A stretch of 18,462 bases of DNA from Candidatus Nitrosopolaris nunavutensis (GCA_002501855.1 DAOM01000013.1:6242-24703), one strand, 5' to 3'; positions 1 through 6,500 are shown, counted from the first letter of the stretch. Notes: generated by a model not told the origin, from the letters alone. Made by a program: numbers and translations.

Positions 1-55
1 ATCAAATCTGGCTTGTGTTCTCGAGTGTATCCACTAAACATACAGAGTATGGTTA

Positions 56-84
56 TGTGTCTTTTTAAACCACCATAAGACACA
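56..84. repeat. Short inverted repeat (8-bp stem)
   Basis: TGTGTCTT at 56-63 and AAGACACA at 77-84 form a perfect 8-bp stem around a 13-nt AT-rich loop. It lies just left of a larger inverted repeat. The function is unknown; a stem this short can arise by chance in AT-rich DNA. Confidence 0.4.
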
Positions 85-96
85 GACAACGTAACA

Positions 97-169
97 GATA
101 GAGCCAATCCTCCTATCATGCAACAACACAACACAGAAATTGTGTCGCATGATACGGAGGTTCTCTATC
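97..169. repeat. Imperfect long inverted repeat
   Basis: The arms 97-121 and 147-169 are complementary in three blocks: GATAGAG (97-103) with CTCTATC (163-169), CCTCC (109-113) with GGAGG (156-160), and TATCATGC (114-121) with GCATGATA (147-154). They are separated by 1-3 nt bulges. An inner ACACA/TGTGT pair (131-135, 141-145) closes a small loop. Extruded, this makes a bulged hairpin of about 20 paired bases plus an inner stem. It could be a recombination site, the end of a miniature element, or an RNA hairpin. The symmetry is seen directly; the role is unknown. Confidence 0.5.
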
Positions 170-234
170 GTTTGGCTGGTATGTGTTGGTTAATATTCCA
201 TACTGATATTCCCTATTTTTACTTTGCTATTTGG

Positions 235-484
235 TCATTTCTTTGCTTTCTGCCTATATTCTTCTAATTCTTCTACAATCTAACTGAAAATCATAAGGAT
301 TCTAATGTCGTCAAGATTATTGTCTGTCCCAGAAAAGGCATGCTTTTGTATTTTTGTGGTTAGTGGTGCTTAAAACTGGAGCTTTTGAATAAATTGATTT
401 CCAACCTGCCTTGCAAATCTTTTGAGAAAAAGCTACCGTCTACCTTTAGGTTTCATTTGCCAATGCGTTCCTCTAACAGTCTCA
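235..484 (-). pseudogene. Possible decayed continuation of the upstream ORF
   Basis: Just beyond the stop of the 76-residue ORF (482-712), two shifted frames read as plausible protein. One gives MRLLEERIGK, starting at an ATG that overlaps the stop. The other runs on with LFLKRFARQVGNQFIQKLQF, then GTDNNLDDIRIL and IVEELEEYRQKAKK, interrupted by several stops. Charged, amphipathic stretches in register over about 240 nt suggest one ancestral gene broken by a frameshift near 482 and later nonsense mutations. No family is recognised. AT-rich DNA can produce such runs by chance, so the call is weak. Confidence 0.25.
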
Positions 485-712
485 TAGCGCTTGTGCAATC
501 AGAGTTTTAGACAATAAATCTCTATGACGATTATCGAAGTCTACCTTCTCCATCACATAAAACACATTTTGAATCAAGTTATTTTTCGTGGAATCTGCAG
601 GCTTTCGATTGTGTAGATCTTTTTCGGATGGCTCCAATTCTACTAATTGTTTATACGGAAATTGCACCTCATGCTTTGCATTGTCTAATGCAGCGTCATA
701 GTCAGATTGCAT
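482..712 (-). CDS. Hypothetical protein, 76 aa
   Basis: An ATG-started ORF of 76 codons on the same strand as the RHH gene, beginning 45 nt after that gene's stop. The product is hydrophilic and charged, with no signal peptide, membrane helix or Cys/His cluster. An in-frame stop lies five codons upstream of the ATG, so the start is well bounded. No motif or family is recognised. Position and strand suggest it could be the second gene of a small unit behind the RHH regulator. Protein-like sequence continues in other frames past its stop, so it may be the surviving 5' part of a longer broken gene. Whether it is expressed is uncertain. Confidence 0.35.
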   Translation of the reverse strand: MQSDYDAALDNAKHEVQFPYKQLVELEPSEKDLHNRKPADSTKNNLIQNVFYVMEKVDFDNRHRDLLSKTLIAQAL

Positions 713-757
713 GAAATAGCCTAACGAGTTCTATACTATATTATTGGTCATTGCAGA

Positions 758-925
758 TCAAAGCTTCTTATTTTCCTTTAAGAGACGAATTACAGCTTCT
801 TCAAGTAACGCAGTAGCAGTGGTATTCCTTTCCAACGCCAGCATCTTAAGTGAACGAATGATATCTGTATTAAATTTGAAGGTAAACGTTCGGGTATCCT
901 TACCCTCCTTCTTAGTAACTGTCAA
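758..925 (-). CDS. Ribbon-helix-helix (CopG/MetJ-Arc type) DNA-binding protein, 55 aa
   Basis: The minus strand encodes 55 residues from a TTG at 925 to TGA at 758-760. The layout is that of a minimal RHH repressor: a basic N-terminus (about 1-12), a beta strand RTFTFKFNTD (about 12-21) that would insert in the DNA major groove as a dimer, helix A IIRSLKMLALERN (about 22-34), a turn, and helix B TATALLEEAVIRLLKENKK (about 36-54). No ATG or GTG is available in frame upstream; a stop lies 14 codons before the TTG. A TATA-like box sits 23-31 nt ahead, which fits a leaderless TTG start. Just beyond it is a perfect 16-bp palindrome, a natural operator for autoregulation. RHH proteins of this size usually control small mobile elements, plasmids or toxin-antitoxin pairs. 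No recognisable toxin follows. The fold is clear by eye; the target is inferred. Confidence 0.7.
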   Translation of the reverse strand: MTVTKKEGKDTRTFTFKFNTDIIRSLKMLALERNTTATALLEEAVIRLLKENKKL

Positions 926-947
926 TTGTTGAGCTGATTTAGTTATT

Positions 948-956
948 GTATTATAA
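948..956 (-). promoter_or_regulatory. TATA-like box of the RHH gene
   Basis: The minus strand reads TTTATAATA here, 23-31 nt upstream of the TTG at 925. That is the archaeal TATA-to-start distance for a leaderless mRNA. The palindrome at 962-977 begins 5 nt farther upstream, so a bound repressor would cover the TFB/BRE region. Confidence 0.5.
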
Positions 957-961
957 AGATA

Positions 962-977
962 TATTCGTTAACGAATA
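962..977. promoter_or_regulatory. Perfect 16-bp palindrome, candidate RHH operator
   Basis: TATTCGTTAACGAATA is fully self-complementary, with no spacer. It lies 37 nt upstream of the RHH start codon and abuts that gene's TATA box. Dimeric RHH proteins bind short symmetric sites and often repress their own promoters, so this is a good operator candidate. Binding is inferred. Confidence 0.55.
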
Positions 978-983
978 ATAAAG

Positions 984-1048
984 CTTTATGTATTGTCAAT
1001 GTTGCTTTATATGCAACTAAACTTTATATATTTACTACTTTATGTATA
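984..1048. repeat. Four spaced CTTTAT repeats (iteron-like)
   Basis: The hexamer CTTTAT recurs at 984, 1005, 1022 and 1038. The first and last copies extend to CTTTATGTAT and the middle two to CTTTATAT. Spacing is 21, 17 and 16 nt. A GTTGC/GCAAC stem (1001-1005, 1013-1017) flanks the second copy. Regularly spaced repeats beside a small DNA-binding protein gene resemble plasmid iterons or multi-operator arrays, but the units are short and AT-rich. Confidence 0.4.
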
Positions 1049-1095
1049 ACTAATGAAAGCGTAAATCGAATGCGAAAGGTTCCATTCACCGAATG

Positions 1096-1839
1096 CTAGG
1101 GAAGGTCGGTAACACCCTTTGTTGTAAGTGTATAGTATGCCTCTTGTTTGCTTGAAGGCTGTAATAAGACTGCCTTGAAGATGGATTTCTCCAAATTTGT
1201 AGCTTTTAGCATCAATTTCATGTGTGCATAAATGGAGACAGAAGTCCCCATGAGCTCTCGTTGTTGATCAGATTGTTGCGTCTTTGACCTATTGGGATTT
1301 TCTACCATAATTATGGAAGTCTTTACTTGGTTTCCAGCAGTAATCGCAGTACGAACCATATTTGTCATTACTACGGCGCAGCGAAGATTAATAGCCGCCA
1401 CCGACAACTCATGAAGATGTTTCATTAGAGCTAGGTGCCTTGCCGCGCCTCGATAGTCGGTCGTGAATAATGACGCAACACCATCTATTATTAACAGACG
1501 AGGATTGATTTTGGAGAGTCTGTTGATCGAGTTTATTTGATCAGTAGATGATAAAGATCTCACAACCAGAATTTTGTCAAGAATGTCGGTCTTCATTTTT
1601 GCCATTCCAGCAATCTCCGTAATTCTTTCGGGCCGGAACGTTCCTCCTGTATCAATAAAAACGACGCTTACTTGCTGACGGGTTTCAAAATATTCTGCAG
1701 TTCTTGCGCAGATAGTAAAACATAATTGTGACTTGCCTGTACCACTTTCGCCGTAAATGTCTGTAACCATCCCATAGTGAATCCCGCCTCCAAGAAGGTT
1801 ATCAATTGCTTTACATCCAGTCGGTAAAACATGTGGCAT
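1096..1839 (-). CDS. radB: RadB-like RecA-family ATPase (RadA paralogue) lacking the catalytic Glu
   Basis: A 247-residue RecA/RadA core without the N-terminal helix-hairpin-helix domain of RadA, hence closer to RadB-type paralogues that assist RadA in homologous recombination. The Walker A motif GESGTGKSQ is at 30-38 and Walker B LLIID at 115-119. The C-terminal strand ending TTKGVTDL matches the usual RadA tail. The motif that normally reads DTEGTFRPERI is DTGGTFRPERI at 63-73, so the glutamate that activates water for ATP hydrolysis is glycine (codon GGA). The protein may bind ATP but hydrolyse it poorly. The ATG is bounded by an upstream stop, and a TATA-like GTTTATTTC (1864-1872) lies 25-33 nt ahead, which fits a leaderless transcript. 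It diverges from the LSm gene. RecA-fold identity is certain; RadB versus another RadA paralogue is likely but not certain. Confidence 0.8.
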   Translation of the reverse strand: MPHVLPTGCKAIDNLLGGGIHYGMVTDIYGESGTGKSQLCFTICARTAEYFETRQQVSVVFIDTGGTFRPERITEIAGMAKMKTDILDKILVVRSLSSTDQINSINRLSKINPRLLIIDGVASLFTTDYRGAARHLALMKHLHELSVAAINLRCAVVMTNMVRTAITAGNQVKTSIIMVENPNRSKTQQSDQQRELMGTSVSIYAHMKLMLKATNLEKSIFKAVLLQPSSKQEAYYTLTTKGVTDLP

Positions 1840-1945
1840 CAGTTTTTCAGTACTGTACTAGTGAAATAAACTGATATGGCTGTTTCGCAAGAACAGGGGA
1901 ACCTTTTTATTGTAGCTACGGTGCTCTCACATCCAAAGTGATTAG
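1840..1945. promoter_or_regulatory. Divergent promoter region, radB-like / LSm
   Basis: This 106-nt gap drives both genes. On the minus strand GTTTATTTC at 1864-1872 is a TATA candidate for the RadB-like gene. On the plus strand TTTTTAT at 1904-1910 is 36-42 nt before the LSm TTG and would leave a short leader. A perfect CAGTACTG palindrome lies at 1848-1855, inside a weaker TTTCA/TGAAA pair (1845-1849, 1862-1866). No RNA gene is seen here. Confidence 0.4.
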
Positions 1946-2206
1946 TTGGATTTGTCGTCTTCACCTTCATCCCAGCAACCAAAACGACCATTATCTACTT
2001 TGCAGCGTGCAGTCAATCGAAAGGTTGCCGTGAGATTGAAGAGCGAGATCGAATATCGCGGCAAGATGAGCAACGTTGATTCTTATATGAATCTGATTCT
2101 GGTAAATGCTGAAGAGTTCGATGGGGCTGACGTTTTGGCAAACTACGGCAAGGTTGTAATTAGAGGAAATAATGTCCTCTTCATAAAGCTTGAGAAAGAA
2201 TTCTGA
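1946..2206 (+). CDS. LSm (Sm-like) small RNA-binding protein
   Basis: An 86-residue archaeal Sm-like protein. After a 14-residue Ser/Pro/Gln-rich tail, the Sm1 motif covers about 20-58 with the DSYMNL segment (D45, M48, N49) that builds the RNA-binding loop. The Sm2 motif VIRGNNVLFI is at 71-80 with the IRG-N signature. Such proteins form hexameric or heptameric rings that bind U-rich RNA and take part in RNA processing and turnover. The start is TTG, placed directly after an in-frame stop (1943-1945). A TTG two codons later would also serve, and no ATG exists before the Sm1 motif. metK follows after 48 nt on the same strand. Family assignment is secure. Confidence 0.9.
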   Translation: MDLSSSPSSQQPKRPLSTLQRAVNRKVAVRLKSEIEYRGKMSNVDSYMNLILVNAEEFDGADVLANYGKVVIRGNNVLFIKLEKEF

Positions 2207-2210
2207 CGAG

Positions 2211-2217
2211 ATATAAG
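2211..2217 (+). promoter_or_regulatory. TATA-like box upstream of metK
   Basis: ATATAAG lies 38-44 nt before the metK ATG, in the 48-nt gap after the LSm gene. A second AT-rich candidate, CTATAAAAG at 2238-2246, is probably too close to the ATG to serve. metK could also be read through from the LSm promoter. Confidence 0.3.
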
Positions 2218-2254
2218 TGAGCTTCGTAAATTCAAGCTATAAAAGCAGATTCGT

Positions 2255-3400
2255 ATGGTACGAAGATCAATTTTCACGTCCGAAAGCGTAACGGAGGGGC
2301 ATCCGGACAAATTATGTGATCAGATCTCAGATTCGCTTCTAGATGAATTCCTAAAACAAGATCCTGACTCCAGAGTTGCAGTCGAAGCAATGACTACTAC
2401 TGGAATTGTATTCGTTGCCGGTGAGGTAACCTCTACTGGGAGATTCGATCTGCAACGCACCATCCGAAGGACAATAAAGGAAATTGGTTATGATAAAACA
2501 GAATACGGATTTGATTCGGAAACTTGCTCAGTCCTTGTATCGATTCATGAGCAAAGTCCGGATATCTCGATGGGTATCACCCCAGGCTACAACAAGGAGC
2601 AGGGTGCAGGAGATCAAGGTTTGATGTTTGGTTATGCTTCAGACGAGACTAGAGAGCTTATGCCTTTGCCTATATCGATGGCGCATAAATTATCCCTGAA
2701 ACTGTCACAAGTCAGAAAGAACAAGGAATTAGACTGGGTTAGGCCTGACGGGAAATCACAGGTATCGGTAGTGTATGAAGATTCCAAGCCCGTAAGGATC
2801 GATACAGTTGTGATTTCTACTCAGCATTCACCGGATATTCATCTACAACAGTTGAGAGAGGAAATTATTAACAAAGTGGTAAAGCCAGTTTGCGGTAACT
2901 GGGTTGATGTCAAAACAAAATACCTTGTTAATCCTACCGGTAGATTCGTAATTGGCGGACCACAAGGCGATACTGGACTGACGGGCAGAAAAGTCATTGC
3001 TGACACCTATGGTGGAATGGGCAGGCATGGGGGTGGCGCGTTTTCGGGGAAAGATCCATCTAAGGTAGATAGATCAGCGTGTTATTTAGCGAGATACGTC
3101 GCAAAAAATGTTGTTGCATCAGGCTTGGCTGATAGGTGTGAGGTTCAAATCGCTTACGCAATTGGCATTGCAGAACCGGTCTCCGTAATGATAGATACAT
3201 TTGGCACATGTAAGATCGCGGAGGATGAAATCGAAGAGCGGGTGAAAAAAAGCTTTGATATGAGGCCGGCTGGAATTATCAGCACGCTTGATCTCAAAAA
3301 ACCGATCTATAGAAAAACCGCTGCGTATGGTCATTTTGGTAGAGATGAACCGGGATTTACATGGGAAATTACAGATAAGGTCTCTTTGCTTACTAAGTAG
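2255..3400 (+). CDS. metK: S-adenosylmethionine synthetase, bacterial type
   Basis: A 381-residue methionine adenosyltransferase that makes S-adenosylmethionine from methionine and ATP in the cytosol. It is of bacterial/eukaryotic MetK type, not the divergent archaeal MAT family. Visible motifs are GHPDK (15-19), the methionine/ATP-site segment [12 protein letters not shown] (117-128), [16 protein letters not shown] (231-246) and the phosphate-binding [17 protein letters not shown] (259-275). All three repeated MetK domains are present and the length is normal. The start is ATG. The stop overlaps the end of rio2 by 8 nt, tail to tail. SAM supplies the methyl groups for the corrinoid methyltransferases of cobalamin synthesis such as CbiD, though there is no sign of co-transcription. 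Assignment is secure; the bacterial origin of the family in this lineage is inference. Confidence 0.97.
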   Translation: MVRRSIFTSESVTEGHPDKLCDQISDSLLDEFLKQDPDSRVAVEAMTTTGIVFVAGEVTSTGRFDLQRTIRRTIKEIGYDKTEYGFDSETCSVLVSIHEQSPDISMGITPGYNKEQGAGDQGLMFGYASDETRELMPLPISMAHKLSLKLSQVRKNKELDWVRPDGKSQVSVVYEDSKPVRIDTVVISTQHSPDIHLQQLREEIINKVVKPVCGNWVDVKTKYLVNPTGRFVIGGPQGDTGLTGRKVIADTYGGMGRHGGGAFSGKDPSKVDRSACYLARYVAKNVVASGLADRCEVQIAYAIGIAEPVSVMIDTFGTCKIAEDEIEERVKKSFDMRPAGIISTLDLKKPIYRKTAAYGHFGRDEPGFTWEITDKVSLLTK

Positions 3401-4367
3401 AAATCTTTGGGGCCGCAGAATTTTTTGTGGTAGTAGGTCGTGATGATGACGAGTTCAGAACATCTCTCAAGGCGTCATCCAGATTTTTACCTGCCCCGAA
3501 TCTACGGTTAAAGAATCGTACAATATTGAATACATCCCTTTTTATTAACTGCTGAGCGTTGGGATGGTCCGTCGTCACTGCTTGAGGCCAGTCAATAATC
3601 CACGCATCGCATGAGGTTTCTCCTACCAAAACGTTATATTCGCTTAGATCAGAATGTATGATATGATTCTTGTAAGCTATTCCTATGCTTAACAAAATGT
3701 TTTGCAATACTGTGCTTGGCTGTTCAAGGTCTTTCACACTTACAAGTCTAGCTCCATTTATTCGGTTCATAGCAATGCAGTGCATTGTCCGGTACAAAGG
3801 CCGAGGAAGGCTGATACCAGTATTTTTTAGACGCTGTAGCATTTCTACTTCTTTCTTGGCTGCGCTAATATTGACGAGTAACCAGTGATGTATTCTGTCG
3901 TGTTCCTTTAATGCAAAAGACCTTTTCTTGGTTACTTCTCTAAAGCTTATTCTGCCGATTCTAAAGAATTTGACAGCTCTTTCCTCTTGTCGATCTGTTA
4001 CGGCCTCGTACACGTCCGATTCTTTGCCGACACCAATGGGTTTTCCGATACCACTTATGATATTTTTCTCAGCCAGGATCTTTAATGCGAAAGTATCAAG
4101 TCCTGCATTGAGGATAGTAAAACCCCTATTATTTTTGTTAATTAGATTCATTTCTTGTAGTCCTTTCACTCTATAATCGACTATGTCCCCATGCAATTTT
4201 GAGTAGCCCACTAACTGGTGCCTTGTAAGAGTTTCATGATGTTCAAGTCCGGAAGCAAAAACTCTGAGGAGCTTGTAGTCTTCCCGTTCCAAATTCTTGA
4301 CGACGTTCGCTGCAATTTGTACGGAGGACAATATGGAGTACGTATTGTTTTTGTCAATATGAATCAA
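3393..4367 (-). CDS. rio2: RIO2-type atypical serine protein kinase
   Basis: A 324-residue RIO2 kinase/ATPase; in eukaryotes and archaea this family acts in maturation of the small ribosomal subunit. An N-terminal winged-helix domain covers about 15-90. The kinase domain has the loop GVGKESDVY (112-120), ATP-anchoring K133 in AVKFF, catalytic [11 protein letters not shown] with D240, and the metal-binding IIDWPQ with D259. The C-terminal 20 residues are Ser/Thr-rich and may be disordered. The start is TTG; no ATG precedes the winged helix. The stop overlaps metK by 8 nt, so the two mRNAs are antisense at their ends. It diverges from the broken SDR gene, and repeated CGTAAAAT elements lie in the shared 53-nt gap. 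Assignment is secure. Confidence 0.93.
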   Translation of the reverse strand: MIHIDKNNTYSILSSVQIAANVVKNLEREDYKLLRVFASGLEHHETLTRHQLVGYSKLHGDIVDYRVKGLQEMNLINKNNRGFTILNAGLDTFALKILAEKNIISGIGKPIGVGKESDVYEAVTDRQEERAVKFFRIGRISFREVTKKRSFALKEHDRIHHWLLVNISAAKKEVEMLQRLKNTGISLPRPLYRTMHCIAMNRINGARLVSVKDLEQPSTVLQNILLSIGIAYKNHIIHSDLSEYNVLVGETSCDAWIIDWPQAVTTDHPNAQQLIKRDVFNIVRFFNRRFGAGKNLDDALRDVLNSSSSRPTTTKNSAAPKIST

Positions 4368-4368
4368 A

Positions 4369-4415
4369 CGTAAAATACTCCAACCTTGGGATTCAGGCAG
4401 GTCGTAAAATCACTC
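4369..4415. promoter_or_regulatory. Direct repeat in the rio2 upstream gap
   Basis: CGTAAAATACTC (4369-4380) and CGTAAAATCACTC (4403-4415) are near-identical and lie 34 nt apart in the short gap between rio2 and the SDR pseudogene. The distal copy, read on the minus strand as ATTTTACG, is about 36-43 nt before the rio2 TTG and could act as its TATA element; the proximal copy touches the start codon. They may be a duplicated promoter or an operator pair. Confidence 0.35.
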
Positions 4416-4420
4416 AAATC

Positions 4421-5041
4421 TTGGCGTGTGTTAGACATACTGATGTTAGGCATCAGATAAAAATAATAAAAGAAGGATCGGGTCTAAATAAGCAATTGTC
4501 ATTGTCTCTGAGCGGCAAGGTGGCCGTAGTTACCGGCCCGACTAGAGGTATTGGATTAGCGATAGCAAAAGAATTCGCAGAGAACAACGATGCAGACGTT
4601 GTGATTTGCTCTGGGAGTAAGCAAAGAGCAGTACAACTAGCTAAAGAAATAAGCGGCAAAGCATTTGGTGCAAAATTCGGTATAACTGATATCTTTGTAT
4701 TGGAGGAAATAATAGGGGTTCGCCATCGGATAGACATTTTAGTAGACAACGCAAGGTGTCATTTTAATAGCAAGACTTGCAGCAAAATACGAAGCGAGCG
4801 CGATGACCAAGCATGTACATGGTCGCAATACCACCATTCACTGCTCCGAAACATTGCTAAGGACGGAACCTACAATTCAATGTCTACCGACAAAAAAATG
4901 AATGCCATAGAGGAACCTTCCATGAAGAGATTGGCTAAACCGGGAGAAGTATCAAAGATAGTGGCCCGCGCTGCGAGCAGTGGTTTCTCGTTTGCAACTG
5001 GAAACACCCTAGTTGTAGGGGGCGGTATCGTGTTATTATGA
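4421..5041 (+). pseudogene. Broken short-chain dehydrogenase/reductase (SDR)
   Basis: The open frame (206 codons from a TTG) begins and ends like an SDR but lacks its centre. Near residue 30 the Rossmann start GKVAVVTGPTRGIGLAIAKE with the TGxxxGxG dinucleotide loop is intact, and RIDILVDNA matches the usual NNAG segment. The tail RLAKPGEV...TGNTLVVGGG is the normal SDR C-terminus. The Ser and YxxxK catalytic residues are absent. Dropping one base at 4754 moves reading to a frame giving GVILIARLAAKYEASAMTKH and GRNTTIHCSETL, which looks like the lost beta-4/beta-5 region. Reading must return to the first frame near 4850-4870, where the YxxxK helix is deleted. So one frameshift and at least one internal deletion have inactivated it. 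The original start was probably near 4480-4500; upstream residues look random. It ends 9 nt before cbiD. Confidence 0.8.
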
Positions 5042-5050
5042 TATTTTTTG

Positions 5051-6322
5051 ATGGATGACGAAAGGCTATTGGACACAAGTGAAAATGGTGAAGACCAATT
5101 GAGAGGAGAAGATACGGCAAAAGCAGATACACAAGATACGGAGTCACAAAAAGATCTCGAGCTAGCAGAAAGGGAGCAGCAGCTGCCTCTGGAAATTCAA
5201 GAAAAAAGGAATCGAGGTGCTCTGAGGACGGGTTTTACGACTGGAACTTCAGCGACCGCTGCGACTAAAGCAGCTCTTATCGCGCTGCTATCCCAGAAGA
5301 CCGTCAACGATGTTTCGGTGTCTTTGCCCAAGGGGAAAACAATGAACATCAGGATCGCATGGACGAACACTACAAAAGAACAATATTCGGCTACCGCAGC
5401 AGTCGTCAAAGATGCGGGAGATGATCCTGATGTCACAGATCGAGCAGAGGTTTGCTCAACTGTTTTTCTAACTAACGAGGTCGGAATCGTTTCGATTGAC
5501 GGAGGGAATGGCGTCGGCAGGATAACAAAACCCGGCCTTGGGATAGATATCGGTAAGCCCGCAATCAATCTAAGTCCAATAAAAATGATAGAAAGGGCTG
5601 TTAGCGAAGTCGCGGCGGAACGTTTGAAGGACCACGGTGTGAAAGTCGTTATTTCTGTGCCTATGGGAGAAGAAATTGCAAAAAAAACTGACAATCCTAG
5701 GCTTGGGATAATCGGAGGGATTTCAATACTCGGGACGACTGGAATCGTATTTCCTTACTCGACAGCCTCTTTTGCAGCTGCAATTCGACAGGCTCTGGAT
5801 GTAGCTCGAGCAATGGGTGATGAGCGTGTTGTGTTGACAACGGGCGGTCGGAGCGAAGACTTTGCTAAAGATCTTTTCGGTAAAACTCTTCCAGAGCACT
5901 GCTTCATTCAAATGGGAGACTTTGCTGGTTACTCTATTAGACATTGCGCGCTAAAACAAATCCGGAAGGCTACAATAGCAGGTTTTGTAGGAAAATTAAC
6001 GAAAATGTCAATGGGAATCAAGCAGACCCATGTTCGAGGCTCGCACGTCGACATGGAGTTCATGGCGCACGTTGCTTCCGAGTGCTTCCCGAGGATTCCG
6101 ATGTCAACTCTAGAGGAGATAAGAAATGCCAATACCGCTAGACACGTATCTGAAATAATTACGACTTATCAAATAACCGGTTTCTTTGATTTGATTTGCA
6201 AAAAAGTCTATGAACATATGCGTGAATACTCGAAGGGAGAGTTAGAATTAGAAGTGATCATGTTTGATTTTGATGGCAAAGTATCAGGGCAATTTCCTGG
6301 TGGTCCCTCCTACCGCGCGTAA
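5051..6322 (+). CDS. cbiD: Cobalt-precorrin-5B C1-methyltransferase CbiD
   Basis: A protein of 423 residues from ATG 5051 (a TTG sits directly before it at 5048). CbiD uses SAM to methylate C1 of the corrin ring in the anaerobic cobalamin pathway, after CbiG has opened the lactone. The CbiD domain begins with LRTGFTTGTSATAA at about 58-71 and runs to the end, with GGNGVGRITKPGL and SVPMGEEIAKKTDNPRLGI typical of the family and a Gly-rich, GGPSYRA-ending tail. The frequent Cys in the TGTCA segment is Ser here. The first about 57 residues are an unusual acidic, Asp/Glu/Gln-rich extension absent from typical CbiD and probably disordered. It follows the SDR pseudogene closely. The gene is separated by about 400 nt from cbiG, so it is probably transcribed alone. 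Confidence 0.95.
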   Translation: MDDERLLDTSENGEDQLRGEDTAKADTQDTESQKDLELAEREQQLPLEIQEKRNRGALRTGFTTGTSATAATKAALIALLSQKTVNDVSVSLPKGKTMNIRIAWTNTTKEQYSATAAVVKDAGDDPDVTDRAEVCSTVFLTNEVGIVSIDGGNGVGRITKPGLGIDIGKPAINLSPIKMIERAVSEVAAERLKDHGVKVVISVPMGEEIAKKTDNPRLGIIGGISILGTTGIVFPYSTASFAAAIRQALDVARAMGDERVVLTTGGRSEDFAKDLFGKTLPEHCFIQMGDFAGYSIRHCALKQIRKATIAGFVGKLTKMSMGIKQTHVRGSHVDMEFMAHVASECFPRIPMSTLEEIRNANTARHVSEIITTYQITGFFDLICKKVYEHMREYSKGELELEVIMFDFDGKVSGQFPGGPSYRA

Positions 6323-6481
6323 CATCGTGACCTCTAGTGTTGGCTCGCCGCCGATTTTAATTACACAATCCCAATCTCTTTTGCTCGCGTCAGGGTATCT
6401 GTCTTGGTCGTGCCCGACCATGAATTTTGACACCCGGAGAGCAGAATAAACGTCGAATTCGAAATACCTAACTCAAAACAT
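6284..6481 (-). pseudogene. Small conserved-looking protein frame with a stop at codon 3
   Basis: On the minus strand, a frame of 62 sense codons (6287-6472) has strong coding character: RYFEFDVYSALRVSKF, GHDQDRYPDASKRDWDC, VIKIGGEPTLEVTMLRA, ending at TGA 6284-6286. It reads from an ATG at 6479-6481, but the third codon is TGA (6473-6475). No ATG, GTG or TTG occurs between that stop and a GTG and ATG inside the frame (the ATG is at 6422-6424). A TATA-like TATATG at 6505-6510 sits 24-29 nt before the outer ATG, as for a leaderless gene. So it looks like a small gene with a fresh nonsense mutation, or one that starts internally as about 45 residues. It overlaps the last 39 nt of cbiD in convergent orientation. 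No family is recognised. Confidence 0.5.
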
Positions 6482-6500
6482 AAGACTGGATTTGGTCCTG

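Larger units (their letters stand above)
1..481. other. Gene-poor left flank
   Basis: No intact gene longer than about 50 codons is visible on either strand. The stretch holds two inverted repeats (56-84 and 97-169) and, on the minus strand at about 235-480, a frame that reads as protein-like sequence between stop codons (listed separately). No tRNA, rRNA or transposase motif is seen. It may be the decayed edge of a mobile element, which is inference only. Confidence 0.5.

Noticed and set aside
744..932. Plus-strand 62-codon ORF
   Set aside because: It is the antisense shadow of the minus-strand RHH gene, whose fold and promoter are recognisable.
984..1048. CRISPR array
   Set aside because: The units are only about 6-10 nt and too closely spaced; no cas gene is present.
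1..1095. Toxin-antitoxin operon with the RHH protein as antitoxin
   Set aside because: The neighbouring 76-aa ORF shows no RelE, PIN, MazF or HicA-type features, so the toxin role is unsupported.
5197..5694. Minus-strand 165-codon ORF inside cbiD
   Set aside because: The sense strand encodes conserved CbiD motifs throughout; the antisense product is low-complexity and hydrophobic, typical of a shadow frame.
6264..6449. Plus-strand 61-codon ORF crossing the cbiD stop
   Set aside because: Its sequence lacks coding character, and the opposite strand has a better protein-like frame.
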